From positions 558,001 through 622,000 of the forward strand of contig NZ_VAUP01000015.1 in assembly GCF_005871085.1 (NCBI RefSeq): DNA of 64,000 bases. The letters run 5' to 3'. The stretch is from Xanthobacter autotrophicus (GTDB lineage: Bacteria > Pseudomonadota > Alphaproteobacteria > Rhizobiales > Xanthobacteraceae). The position numbers were made by a program, and so were the translations under genes. Below, piece after piece: positions 47,939 through 56,642 of the stretch; within the stretch, counting starts at the first letter, position 1, and each line of letters begins with the position of its first letter. Under the pieces are notes generated by a model. That model did not search any database, was not told the DNA's origin, and saw only the letters and a program-made list of their open reading frames with translations.

Positions 47939-48278
47939 AGGCTTGCTGGAGGCCCCGCTTCCGGGCACCCGGAGGCGCAAGCGCAACCGAAGCCGACGGG
48001 GAAGGCGCAGGGTCGGGCCATATGGATATGAATTAGGCACGAATTGATTAACGTGCCGCTGAAATTTTAGGCGAAAATGGTATCAACATCCAGAGCGAGG
48101 CACTGCGCTGTCCCGTGCGGCGCCGCACACCACGCACTTCTGCGACGCGGCATCGCACACAATCCATTTGGATTGCCTATTTTTAAAGCAGACTACTGTA
48201 TAGCGGTCGCGATCAAGCCCGGTCGCGTGGGTGCCGTTACCTCGTGAAATCGTCTTCTCCTGGCTCGCATCACACGCC
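47939..48278. promoter_or_regulatory. regulatory region upstream of urtA with two palindromes
   Basis: No supported gene. Contains a perfect 14-bp palindrome GTGCGGCGCCGCAC (48115-48128) and an inverted repeat CAATCCA-TT-TGGATTG (48160-48175), 180-240 bp above the sigma-54 promoter. That is the distance range for enhancer-type activators. Neither is a textbook NtrC site (TGCACC-N5-GGTGCA), so the factor is unknown. Confidence 0.45.
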
Positions 48279-48356
48279 TCAGAGAAAGTTGAACAGATAA
48301 AGCAGGATGATTACGAAAACCGGAACCCCCATGAGCCAAAGCAGAATCCCGCGCAT
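48279..48356 (-). CDS. 25-aa hydrophobic small protein
   Basis: A very short frame (start MRGILLWLMGVP) with a GGGGAAAG ribosome site 4-10 bases before ATG 48356. After Arg2 nearly the whole peptide is one hydrophobic helix ending LYLFNFL, so it would be a single-pass membrane micropeptide. I have the impression that similar short MRGILLW peptides occur in related genomes, but this needs a search. Divergent from the carbonic anhydrase gene. Function unknown. Confidence 0.55.
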   Translation of the reverse strand: MRGILLWLMGVPVFVIILLYLFNFL

Positions 48357-48595
48357 GATCTTTCCCCGTTGTTGAAATTGACTTCGCATATAAGCAACGT
48401 GCGTTCGGCACATCGGGTTCCACGGATAACCTGTGCCGGACGAAATGGGGTTGGGTGGAACGATCATGCGCCCGGGTACGGGGCTCTTGCCGCTTCGACC
48501 ACACCTCCGGCCTGAGGGCAGGCAATTTGGCGGGCTTGACTCGGCCGTCGCGCTCGGACTTCCGTGCCCTGTTGGATGGAACGGGAGAGCGGCGC

Positions 48596-49207
48596 GTGGA
48601 TGATCTGATCTCGGGCTACAGGAGATTCCGTGAGGTCGCATGGCCGGAGCGCAAGCAGCTCTTCGAGCGGCTCGCGGCGCGGGGCCAGAAGCCGGAGACC
48701 CTGGTGATTGCCTGCTCGGACAGTCGCGTTGACCCCCAGATGATCTTCGATGCCGGGCCCGGCCAGATGTTCGTGGTCCGCAACGTGGCCAATCTGGTGC
48801 CGCCCTATCTGCCCGACGCCAATTATCACGGCACGTCAGCGGCCATCGAGTTCGCCGTGCGCGTGCTCAAGGTGCAGGACGTGATCGTAATGGGCCACGC
48901 CCAGTGCGGCGGCGTCCACGCCCTACTGGAGGGCGCACCGCCCGGCGCCGAGGACTTCGTGGCCGGCTGGATGAAGATCGCCGAGCCCGCCCGCCTCATG
49001 GCCGAGGATTCCGGCATTCCCCGCGACCAGCGGCAGCGCTTCTGCGAGCAATGCTGTGTCAAGCTCTCCTTGGCGAACCTTGCCGGCTTTCCGTGGGTCG
49101 CGGAGCGAATCAGCGCCGGGGACCTGAAGTTGCACGGTGCCTATTTCGGCGTCGCGACGGGCCGGCTGGAAATGCTCGACGACGACGGCACGTTCAAGGC
49201 CGTCTGA
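48596..49207 (+). CDS. beta-class carbonic anhydrase
   Basis: 203-aa zinc enzyme interconverting CO2 and bicarbonate. Zinc ligands and catalytic dyad are present: Cys40-x-Asp42-x-Arg44 (CSDSR), His101 and Cys104 (GHAQCGG). Cytoplasmic, with no signal. GTG 48596 with GGGAGAG 7 bases upstream gives the normal family N terminus (VDDLISGYRRFRE); an ATG at 48455 would add 47 residues not seen in relatives. It stands beside, but divergent from, the urea block, whose product carbamate/CO2 it could hydrate; it is also a general housekeeping enzyme. Confidence 0.93.
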   Translation: MDDLISGYRRFREVAWPERKQLFERLAARGQKPETLVIACSDSRVDPQMIFDAGPGQMFVVRNVANLVPPYLPDANYHGTSAAIEFAVRVLKVQDVIVMGHAQCGGVHALLEGAPPGAEDFVAGWMKIAEPARLMAEDSGIPRDQRQRFCEQCCVKLSLANLAGFPWVAERISAGDLKLHGAYFGVATGRLEMLDDDGTFKAV

Positions 49208-49334
49208 CCCGCCACCAGCGGGCATTCGTGCAACACCTGTGTGTCATTTCGCTGAAGAACAGGTTCGCTACGTGGGTTACGGACCCGGTCAAGGCGAACG
49301 CCACCGGAACCGCAGCTGGGGCGGAGAGGCACGT

Positions 49335-50699
49335 ATGAACATCGTCGCGACGCAAGATCTGGACAGGGCGACCATTGCCGCCCGCCTCGGCCACGAACAC
49401 GTAGCGGACATCGTCGAGTTCCTGAACGGCAAGACCGCCGAGGAAGCCACCGAGCTGGTGGCCCACATGCCCCTGCAATGGGCGGTGGAGGTGCTCGACC
49501 AGCCCCAGTTCCAGGACGCCTGCGAGGTCATCGAGGCCCTTCCCCAGGACAAGGCGCTCGCTCTGCTCGAAGGCATGTCGGCCGACCGCGCCTCCGACGT
49601 GCTGCGCTGGATCGAGGAGCCGGCCAAGAGCCGCCTTCGGGAAGCCCTGACGCCGGAAACCCGCAACGGCATCGACCACCTGCTCACCTACCCCGACGGC
49701 TCCGCCGGCGCGCTCATGACCACCGAGGTGGTCAGCGTGCCCTCGAACTGGACCGTGGGGCAGACCCTCGCCCACATCCGCGAGGTGGAGCACAGCCGTG
49801 AGACCGTCTACGCCATCTATGTCCTGACCCCGGACACCAGGCGCCTCGTCAACACCGTCTCCCTGCGCCGCCTGATCTTCGGCGAGCCGGACGCCCCCAT
49901 CGGATCGGTGGCAAATCCCTACGCGCCCATCACCGTGCCTCCCACCATGTCGCAGGAAGAGGTGGCGCGGATCATCTCCAAATATGACTTCCTCGCCGTG
50001 CCGGTAGTGGATTCCACCGGTCATGTGCTCGGCATCGTCACGGTGGACGACGTGATTGACGCCATGATCGAGGAGCAGACCGAGGACGTGCAGCGCATGG
50101 GCGGCATGGAGGCCATCGACAAGCCCTATCTCGACATCTCCTTCTTCGAGATGATCAAGAAGCGCGGCGGCTGGCTGTGCGTGCTGTTCCTGTCGGAGAT
50201 GCTCACCACCAGCGCCATGCAGGTCTATGCGGACGAACTGGAAAAGGCCATCGTGCTGGCCCTGTTCATTCCGTTGGTCATGAGCTCGGGCGGCAATTCC
50301 GGTTCCCAGGCCACCTCCCTCATCATCCGCGCGCTGGCCCTGCACGAGGTGCGGCTGAGAGACTGGTGGCGCGTCGCGCTGCGTGAATTCCCCACCGGCG
50401 TCACGCTCGGCGCCATCCTCGGCGTCATCGGCATCGTGCGCATCGTCCTTTGGCAGAAGGTCGGCATTTTCGACTATGGCGAGCACTGGTCGCTGCTGGC
50501 CATCACCATCGGCGCCGCGCTCGTGGGCATCGTCACGTTCGGCTCCATGGCCGGCTCTCTGCTGCCGTTCGCGCTGAAGCGACTGGGCTTCGATCCGGCC
50601 TCGGCCTCCGCGCCGTTCATCGCCACCCTGGTGGATGTGACCGGCATCGTCATCTACTTCTCCGTCGCGTGGCTGTTCCTGCACGGCACCATTCTGTGA
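49335..50699 (+). CDS. mgtE: magnesium transporter MgtE
   Basis: 454-aa MgtE. N-terminal helical Mg-sensing domain (about 1-125, MPLQWAVEVLDQPQFQDACEVIEALPQDKALALLEGM). Two CBS domains follow (about 130-260, with MTTEVVSVPSNWTVGQTLAHIRE and FLAVPVVDSTGHVLGIVTVDDVID). Five transmembrane segments come next (about 285-454), including the pore-lining SSGGNSGSQATSLIIRALAL. It is a Mg2+-gated channel in the inner membrane. ATG 49335 has GGAGAGG upstream. No Mg-responsive leader could be recognised in the 127-bp gap before it. Confidence 0.93.
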   Translation: MNIVATQDLDRATIAARLGHEHVADIVEFLNGKTAEEATELVAHMPLQWAVEVLDQPQFQDACEVIEALPQDKALALLEGMSADRASDVLRWIEEPAKSRLREALTPETRNGIDHLLTYPDGSAGALMTTEVVSVPSNWTVGQTLAHIREVEHSRETVYAIYVLTPDTRRLVNTVSLRRLIFGEPDAPIGSVANPYAPITVPPTMSQEEVARIISKYDFLAVPVVDSTGHVLGIVTVDDVIDAMIEEQTEDVQRMGGMEAIDKPYLDISFFEMIKKRGGWLCVLFLSEMLTTSAMQVYADELEKAIVLALFIPLVMSSGGNSGSQATSLIIRALALHEVRLRDWWRVALREFPTGVTLGAILGVIGIVRIVLWQKVGIFDYGEHWSLLAITIGAALVGIVTFGSMAGSLLPFALKRLGFDPASASAPFIATLVDVTGIVIYFSVAWLFLHGTIL

Positions 50700-50708
50700 C
50701 GAACCCGA

Positions 50709-50981
50709 TCAGTTGCGGCGCAGGAACCGCATGAGCGCGCCGTAGCCGTCTGCCTCGGCCTGGTCCTGAGCCTGTTCCTCTGGCTGCGGGGCGGGCGCCT
50801 CATCCGCGTCCGCCGCCGCATCGGCCAGGTCCGCAGCGGTCACCTCGAACCCGCGCGAGGCGAGGAAACCCACCGCATCCGCCGGACTGGAAAAGCCGCC
50901 GACCGCGTCGGCCAGAACCGCGCTCAGTGCCGTGTTGCCCGACGCATCCGCCTTCAAGCGTTCCATGTGGGGATTGGTCAT
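50709..50981 (-). CDS. Nif11-like small protein
   Basis: 90-aa protein. Residues 1-~56 resemble the Nif11/nitrile-hydratase-leader type domain: MERLKADASGNTALSAVLADA, then a helix and the conserved tail FLASRGFEVTAADLADAA (compare GFDFTAEEL in the family). The remainder is acidic and Gln/Ala/Asp-rich, ending YGALMRFLRRN, with no Cys or Ser/Thr run suited to a lanthipeptide core. A strong GGAGG precedes ATG 50981. No peptide-modifying enzyme or exporter is near. Name assigned on pattern only. Confidence 0.6.
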   Translation of the reverse strand: MTNPHMERLKADASGNTALSAVLADAVGGFSSPADAVGFLASRGFEVTAADLADAAADADEAPAPQPEEQAQDQAEADGYGALMRFLRRN

Positions 50982-51326
50982 CTCGAACCTCCGTGTCGGT
51001 GGAATCTCGAAGGCCAACCGCAAAGAGACCGCCAATGTTCCAAAAGGCGATGGCTCGCCCGTCCCTGAAGACAGCCCCTTGCCGCCGCCGCTCGACTGGT
51101 CCCTTGTGCCGCCAGGACGTCCGGCACTGAGCCCCGGGACCTCTTGCATCGGCAGGGCCGACGGTCCCATGCTGGCGACTTGACGTTAGGTGCGATCGGT
51201 CTGGAGGGGAGCTGGCCCGCTTTCGTCCCGACCAGGAAGCGCCTTTTATCTCCAGACGAGAGGAGTGACCGCCTAGGCTGAAGTCGCCTTGGGATAAGTC
51301 CTCTCCAGAGTGAAGCCCATTCCTTC
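50982..51326. other. 345-bp stretch without a supported gene
   Basis: Separates the divergent Nif11-like and HdeD/papain-like genes. It should hold the promoters of both. No RNA gene, repeat or convincing promoter pair was recognised. Confidence 0.4.
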
Positions 51327-52685
51327 ATGGTCCAGCTTGCGTTCATCCTGGTGGGGGCCCGTGCCCTGCGCGACCGCTGGTGGGTGCTTCTGGTGCTCGC
51401 CCTCGCCTTCATCGGCGTCGCCGGCCTGATTCTCTTGGACGCCATGGACGGCACAATGTCCGTGGCGACCCAGGTCTTCGGCGGTGTTTTCGTACTGGAG
51501 GGGCTGCTCAGCCTGCTCGCCGTCTTCGCCCTGCATGGCGTCCAAAGCTGGACGCTGGCGCTCGTGCGCGCCTTCGCCCTCGTCTTCGTGGGCGTCTTCA
51601 TCCTGGATTATCCAGCGCGCAACGGCATGGCGCTGTCGCTGCTGTTCGGCGCCGCCTTCCTCATCGACGGCGTGGCGCGCATCGCCACCGCCCTGGTGGT
51701 GCGCTTCCGCCTGTGGCGGGCGACAGTGGCGGTGGGCGTCGTTGAGATCATTCTGGCGGCGATCATCGCCAGCCACTGGCCGTTTTCCCACGAGATCAAA
51801 GTGCCGTTGTGCATCGCCCTGCTGCTGCTCATGTCCGGCTGGATCCTGATGCGCGCCAGCCTGATGCTCCGCGCCCATCCCGCCGAGGTGGCGATCCTCG
51901 CCCTGCCACTGTTCGGCGGGCGCAACTGGTACGACAACGCCCCGGTGATCGTGGACGAGAGCGGCCCGCTGCCGCCTTCCGAAGGTCCAATGACCGTGCA
52001 TGTCTGGACGCCGGTCGGCTCGGCGGACGTGTCCGCGCACCGGCCCCTCATCGACCGCTACATCGCCGCCGTGGACCGCGCCGGCGCCATCTCCACCGGC
52101 CATGCGGCGCTGGAACTGAAGCCGGATCTCTATATCAGCCACTATCCGGCCGACGAGATCGAGCACCCGCCGGAGGAGTTCGCCCGCATCCTGCGCGCCA
52201 CAGCAGAGAACGATGTGAAGGGCCGCTTCCAGCCCTCCTACGCCTACGAATCGGCGAGCTGGTGCGAGGCGGACGCGCGAGTGGAATTCACCCACTTCAA
52301 TGCCCGGCGCCTGCGTGCGTTCTGGGCCGGATACCGGCAGGACGACACCTATAACCTCACCAACCGCAACTGCTCCGTGGTGGTGGCGGCGGCCCTCGAT
52401 TCCGCGCTCGAAGGCGTGCTCGCCTCGCGTATGCCCTGGCTCAGGGTCGCCACGCTGCTGGCCAATCCGGACGTGTGGGCGGGCGCCTATATCCGCTCCC
52501 GCGCCGAGGCCATGAGCTGGACCCCAGGTCTGGTACTCGACTACGCCAACACCTTGAAGCGCATCATCGAGCCCGCCCCACCGCCATTCGCCGCGCGGCT
52601 GAGGGATTTCGTTAAGCGCGTGGGCCACCATCATCCCGCCCCGGGCGCCACCGCCTCCACGCGGCCAAGCACGAGCGAACCATGA
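51327..52685 (+). CDS. HdeD-like membrane domain fused to a papain-like domain
   Basis: 452-aa protein. Residues 1-~185 hold about six hydrophobic segments in the HdeD/DUF308 style (short helices with few polar residues, YPARNGMALSLLFGAAFLIDGVARI in the middle). After a linker, a soluble domain (about 215-410) has His259 in STGHAALEL and Cys349 in TNRNCSVVVAAAL. That His-then-Cys order matches circularly permuted papain-like (NlpC/P60- or PPPDE-related) peptidases. The natural substrate is unknown. ATG 51327 lacks a clear ribosome site and one N-terminal helix may be missing if the true start is upstream. It overlaps the next gene by ATGA. Confidence 0.7.
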   Translation: MVQLAFILVGARALRDRWWVLLVLALAFIGVAGLILLDAMDGTMSVATQVFGGVFVLEGLLSLLAVFALHGVQSWTLALVRAFALVFVGVFILDYPARNGMALSLLFGAAFLIDGVARIATALVVRFRLWRATVAVGVVEIILAAIIASHWPFSHEIKVPLCIALLLLMSGWILMRASLMLRAHPAEVAILALPLFGGRNWYDNAPVIVDESGPLPPSEGPMTVHVWTPVGSADVSAHRPLIDRYIAAVDRAGAISTGHAALELKPDLYISHYPADEIEHPPEEFARILRATAENDVKGRFQPSYAYESASWCEADARVEFTHFNARRLRAFWAGYRQDDTYNLTNRNCSVVVAAALDSALEGVLASRMPWLRVATLLANPDVWAGAYIRSRAEAMSWTPGLVLDYANTLKRIIEPAPPPFAARLRDFVKRVGHHHPAPGATASTRPSTSEP

Positions 52686-53863
52686 GCGAGCAGGCCGCCC
52701 AAACCACTCCTGTGGAAGCCCCCCCAGCCGAAGGCTCGGCCAGCGTGCTCGCCCGTGGCGCGGTCATCGCCACCGCTATGGTGTTCGGCCTCACCTATTC
52801 GCTCACGGCGCCACTGATCGCCTTCGACCTCGCGGCCCGCGGGCTCAGCGAGGGTATCATCGGCGCCAACGCGGCCATGCACGCGGTGGGCGTGCTGATC
52901 ACTGCCGTGGCGCTGCCCCGACTGGTGGCAACGCTGGGGCCGCGCAAGCTCATCTTCCTCTCCATCGCCATTTCGGCGGCGGCGCTTGTCGCCTTCCCGC
53001 TACTGCCCATGCTGGCGGCGTGGTTCGTGCTGCGCCTGTTCCTCGGCATGGCGGCGGAAGCCCTGTTCGTGACCTCAGAGACCTGGATCAATGCCCTCTC
53101 CACCGAGGGCACGCGCGCCCGCTCCATGGCGGCCTATACAGCGGCGCTCTCGGTGGGGCTGGCCCTGGGGCCCATCATCCTCTCGCTGGTGGGCACGGCC
53201 GGGGCGCTGCCTTACGTGGTGGGGGCAGGAATCGCGCTCCTTGCCGCACTGTTCGTCGCCTCGCCGCGCGTCGTCGCGCCCCATTTCGACGAGCCGACGG
53301 TGGGCAATCCCGTGCGCTTCGTGCGCCTCGCGCCGCTGGCCTTGAGCGCGACGCTGCTGAACGCCGCCATCGAAACGGCGGGGCTCTCCTTCCTTGCGCT
53401 CTATGCCGTGAGCCTGGGCTGGGGCGAGGAACACGCCACCCGCCTCATGTCGGTGATGATGATCGGTGCCATCGTGCTCCAGCTGCCCATCGGCTGGCTG
53501 GGCGACAAGATGGACCGGCGCCACCTCGTGATTGCGCTGGCGGCGCTTTCGGCCGCAGGGGCGGCAGTGTGGCCGCTCGCCCTTGGCAGCACGGTGGCCA
53601 CCTATGCCCTGCTGTTCGCGTGGGGCGGCGCCTTCGTGGGCATCTACACCATCATGATCACGCTGGTGGGAAGCCGCTTCAAGGGCGGCGATCTGGTGGG
53701 CATCTATGCGGTGTCGGGCCTGTTCTGGGGGCTGGGCGCGCTGGTGGGGCCGCTGGGTGCCGGCTTTGCCATGCAAGTCCACCCCCACGGCCTCGCCATC
53801 TTCGCAACGCTGGCCTGCGCCGGCTTCGCCCTTGCCGCCTGGCGGCTGAAGGGGACGACCTGA
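52682..53863 (+). CDS. major facilitator superfamily transporter (YcaD-like)
   Basis: 393-aa carrier with about 12 hydrophobic segments and the MFS loop motif LVATLGPRKLIFLSIA and WLGDKMDRRHLVIALAA between helices 2/3 and 8/9. The SETWINALSTEGTRARSM segment is typical of the YcaD/YfkF group. Substrate unknown. Its ATG overlaps the stop of the HdeD/papain-like gene, so the two are translationally coupled and may act together. Confidence 0.85.
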   Translation: MSEQAAQTTPVEAPPAEGSASVLARGAVIATAMVFGLTYSLTAPLIAFDLAARGLSEGIIGANAAMHAVGVLITAVALPRLVATLGPRKLIFLSIAISAAALVAFPLLPMLAAWFVLRLFLGMAAEALFVTSETWINALSTEGTRARSMAAYTAALSVGLALGPIILSLVGTAGALPYVVGAGIALLAALFVASPRVVAPHFDEPTVGNPVRFVRLAPLALSATLLNAAIETAGLSFLALYAVSLGWGEEHATRLMSVMMIGAIVLQLPIGWLGDKMDRRHLVIALAALSAAGAAVWPLALGSTVATYALLFAWGGAFVGIYTIMITLVGSRFKGGDLVGIYAVSGLFWGLGALVGPLGAGFAMQVHPHGLAIFATLACAGFALAAWRLKGTT

Positions 53864-54210
53864 GAGCAATCCCAACCTGAGATATATTGCGGCGCGTCCG
53901 GCAAAGCGGGGCAAGAGGATTCCCCTGCCCATCGAAAACCGGGGATGGCGCCGCGCGCCAGGCGCGATTCGTTTCGTCACGGACCAAAGGGGCGTCGCTT
54001 CGAGCGGCACCGATCCAGATCCCGCAAGTTCGATTCGCGCGCGTGGATTCGCGCCCGTTCGCCGGAAGCCCGAACCACGACGCACCCGCACAATGGGCAA
54101 GCCTCGACGCTGAGGCGCAATGTCTGCGCGCTTTCCAGCGTTTCAGGGCAGCAAGAAGATGACGTGGGTTGAAGGATGGTGGAACCTGAGTTCCAAGCCA
54201 ATCGATCAGC
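53864..54210. other. 347-bp stretch without a supported gene
   Basis: Lies between the MFS gene and tRNA-Pro. Frames here are rich in Arg and Pro without conserved patterns and look like non-coding GC-rich sequence. No hairpin terminator with a T-tract was seen. Confidence 0.4.
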
Positions 54211-54287
54211 TGGTCGGAGTGGCAGGATTTGAACCTGCGACCCCCACGTCCCGAACGTGGTGCGCTACCAGACTGCGCTACACTCCG
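54211..54287 (-). tRNA. tRNA-Pro (CGG)
   Basis: 77 nt on the minus strand with encoded CCA. Acceptor CGGAGTG pairs with CACTCCG. D-arm GCGCAGTCTGGTAGCGC, anticodon stem CCACG/CGTGG with loop TTCGGGA (anticodon CGG at 54251-54253), T-arm GCAGGTTCAAATCCTGC. It reads Pro codon CCG, frequent in this GC-rich genome. All arms are intact and it ends in CCA. Confidence 0.97.
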
Positions 54288-54457
54288 ATCCAGAGGCGCT
54301 GCGTATAGCGCCCCCTATTGCGCGATGCAAGAGGCACAGTGCACCCACCTCGCTTGAACGGTGGATGGCCCCATGCCATAGGAAGCGCGCCCCATGGAGC
54401 GTGCCTTTGGCCGCGCCGTAGGGCATCAATGGCTTGAAAGCATGTGGAGTTGGGTCA

Positions 54458-55285
54458 ATGGCGACGGACGGTTTCGCGAGCGGTCTTCTGAAGGGCAAGC
54501 GCGGGCTGATTCTCGGTGTCGCCAATAATCGATCCATCGCCTACGGCATCGCCAAGTCCGCCCGCGCCCACGGCGCCGAGCTGGCCCTCACCTATCAGGG
54601 CGAGGCGCTGAAGAAGCGGGTGGAGCCGCTGGCGGCCGAGCTGGGCGGCCATCTGGTCGGCCATTGCGACGTGACCGAGCCGGAAACCCTGGACGCCGTC
54701 TTCGCCGAGACCGAGCGGCTGTTCGGCACGCTGGATTTCGTGGTCCACTGCATCGCCTTCTCCAACAAGGACGAGCTGGACGGCCGCTATGTGGACACCT
54801 CGGCCGACAATTTCACCAAGACCATGTTCATCTCCTGCTACTCCTTCACCGCCGTGGCGCAGCGGGCGGAGAAGCTGATGACCAATGGCGGCTCCCTGCT
54901 CACCCTCACCTATTACGGTGCGGAAAAGTGGATGCCGCACTACAACGTCATGGGCGTGGCCAAGGCGGCGCTGGAGGCGAGCGTGCGGTACCTCGCCGCC
55001 GACCTCGGCCCCAAGGCCATTCGCGTCAACGCCATCTCCGCCGGCCCTATCAAGACGCTGGCCGCCTCGGGAATCGGTGATTTCCGCTACATCCTCAAGT
55101 GGAACGAGTTGAACTCCCCGCTGCGCCGCACCGTCACCACCGACGAGGTGGGCGACACCGGCGTCTATCTCGTGTCCGATTTGTCGCGGGGTGTGACCGG
55201 CGAAGTGCACCATGTGGACGCCGGATATCATATCGTCGGCATGAAGCACCCTGACGCCCCCGACCTTGCCCTCGTCCGCGACTGA
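54458..55285 (+). CDS. fabI: enoyl-[acyl-carrier-protein] reductase (NADH) FabI
   Basis: 275-aa short-chain dehydrogenase-type enoyl-ACP reductase, last step of each fatty-acid elongation cycle. Nucleotide-binding LKGKRGLILGVANNRSIAYGIA, SLLTLTYYGAEK, then Tyr162-x6-Lys169 (YNVMGVAK), the FabI catalytic pair, and SAGPIKTLAASGI as the substrate loop. Length is normal. ATG 54458 with GGAG upstream gives MATDGFASGLLKGK; ATG 54434 would add eight residues. Transcribed away from the tRNA. Confidence 0.95.
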   Translation: MATDGFASGLLKGKRGLILGVANNRSIAYGIAKSARAHGAELALTYQGEALKKRVEPLAAELGGHLVGHCDVTEPETLDAVFAETERLFGTLDFVVHCIAFSNKDELDGRYVDTSADNFTKTMFISCYSFTAVAQRAEKLMTNGGSLLTLTYYGAEKWMPHYNVMGVAKAALEASVRYLAADLGPKAIRVNAISAGPIKTLAASGIGDFRYILKWNELNSPLRRTVTTDEVGDTGVYLVSDLSRGVTGEVHHVDAGYHIVGMKHPDAPDLALVRD

Positions 55286-55329
55286 GTCCGTAAACCCGCC
55301 GCGCTCGCGCGCGCCATCAGGAGACCCCC

Positions 55330-55836
55330 ATGCCGGCGATCGTCCTTCGCGCCGCCCTGTCCGCCCTGGCGGTTTCGGCTGGTCTTGTGGCCTTCTCCGG
55401 CGAGGGTTTTGCGCAGAGTCCGCCGACCCTTCAGGAGTATCCGCTGCGGGACCGCATCTTCGGCCCCGGCGGCGCGGTGTTCCCCGATTATGTGACGCCC
55501 AACGAATATGGCACCGCCTACCTCATCGGTGGGTCGGGCACGCGCAGCGCCCTGTTCGCGGCCGGCACGGCAGATTTCAACTGCCAGCAGACCCAGGTGC
55601 CCACCATCCGGGTGCTGTCGGCCCCGCCGGGCGGGCAGGTGTTCATCCGCTACGGCAGCTTCACCGCGCGAGCCATCGACGGCGGCGCCACCACGCTCTG
55701 CCTCGGCCGGCAGGCCAAGGGGCTGGTGGTCAGTTTCAAGGGCAAGGCGGCACCAGGATCGCAGATCACCCTCAGGGTGACCTATCCGCCGCGCGGTGTC
55801 TGGTATGACCACGTCATTCCGGTTCCAGCGCGGTGA
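55330..55836 (+). CDS. secreted protein of unknown function
   Basis: 168-aa protein with a Sec signal peptide (AALSALAVSAGLVAFSGEGFA, cleavage after residue ~28) and AGGAGA before ATG 55330. The mature part is probably all-beta: PDYVTPNEYGTAYLIGGSG, FNCQQTQVPTIRVLSAPPGGQVFIRYGSFTARA and TLCLGRQAKGLVVSFKG. Two Cys could form one disulfide. It is 44 bp after fabI on the same strand and could be co-transcribed. Not recognised. Confidence 0.75.
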   Translation: MPAIVLRAALSALAVSAGLVAFSGEGFAQSPPTLQEYPLRDRIFGPGGAVFPDYVTPNEYGTAYLIGGSGTRSALFAAGTADFNCQQTQVPTIRVLSAPPGGQVFIRYGSFTARAIDGGATTLCLGRQAKGLVVSFKGKAAPGSQITLRVTYPPRGVWYDHVIPVPAR

Positions 55837-55894
55837 TCACCTCCAGGACGGCGCTTCGGCCCCTCGGGTCTGGCCGCGCGCCGGTGCGACTGCC

Positions 55895-56497
55895 ATGACG
55901 ACTTCCACCCCCACCTCACGACGGCTTTTCCTGGTGCGCCACGGCGAGACCGACTGGAACGTCGTCGGGCGGCTACAAGGTCGGCGCGACGTGCCGCTGA
56001 ACGCACTGGGCCGCATCCAGGCCGGGCGGGTCGGCCGGGTTCTCCCCCAGCTCGCAGGCGACCCCAAGGCGTTGGCCTACCTGTCGAGCCCCCTGTCGCG
56101 GGCGGTGGAAACCATGCGCATCCTGCGCACCAGCCTGGACCTGCCGGCCAGCGAGTTCCCCACCGACCCACGCCTCGCCGAAATCTCCTTCGGCCAGTGG
56201 GAAGGCCAGACCTGGCCCGAACTGCGCCGTCGCGACCAGCTCAACGTGCGCAAGCGCGACCTCGACCCGTGGAACTTCACCCCACCCGGCGGCGAAAACT
56301 ACGGCGACCTGTGCGACCGGGTGAGCGCGGCCTGTGCCGAGCTTGAGGACGATGCGGTCATCGTCACCCATGGCGGCGTCATCCGGGCGCTCCTGCACGT
56401 GAAGGCCGGTATGCCGGCGAGCGAGGCTGCCGTCCTGCCCGTGCGCCAGGGCGCGGTCTATGTAGTGACCCCCGGCGGCTTCAAGGTGGCGGACTAA
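55895..56497 (+). CDS. histidine phosphatase family protein
   Basis: 200-aa phosphoglycerate-mutase-like phosphatase. Catalytic His in the RHG motif (LFLVRHGETDWN, residues ~11-22), Arg in SSPLSRAVETM, Glu in ISFGQWEGQ, and second His in VIVTHGGVIR. Substrate unknown; the family includes alpha-ribazole, fructose-bisphosphate and general phosphatases. No strong ribosome site precedes ATG 55895; earlier in-frame starts would overlap the upstream gene. Follows the secreted-protein gene closely. Confidence 0.88.
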   Translation: MTTSTPTSRRLFLVRHGETDWNVVGRLQGRRDVPLNALGRIQAGRVGRVLPQLAGDPKALAYLSSPLSRAVETMRILRTSLDLPASEFPTDPRLAEISFGQWEGQTWPELRRRDQLNVRKRDLDPWNFTPPGGENYGDLCDRVSAACAELEDDAVIVTHGGVIRALLHVKAGMPASEAAVLPVRQGAVYVVTPGGFKVAD

Positions 56498-56642
56498 GGG
56501 TCCCCGCACACGTCCGGCGGCACCGGCTCCGTTGGCATTTTTCTTGCTGTGTCAAACCGGTACGCCCGGCGGCGTTGTCGTGAACGCGACGCTACCGCCT
56601 TTCCTTGATGCCTTTTGACCCGAGCCCCCGGGGGACCCTTTC

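Noticed and set aside
48100..48128. NtrC site made from GCAC and GTGC half sites
   Set aside because: The spacing (11 bases) differs from the known spacing of NtrC half sites, so only the palindrome is reported.
49208..49334. Mg2+-sensing leader RNA before mgtE
   Set aside because: The 127-bp gap shows no stem set resembling a known magnesium riboswitch; only a ribosome site was seen.
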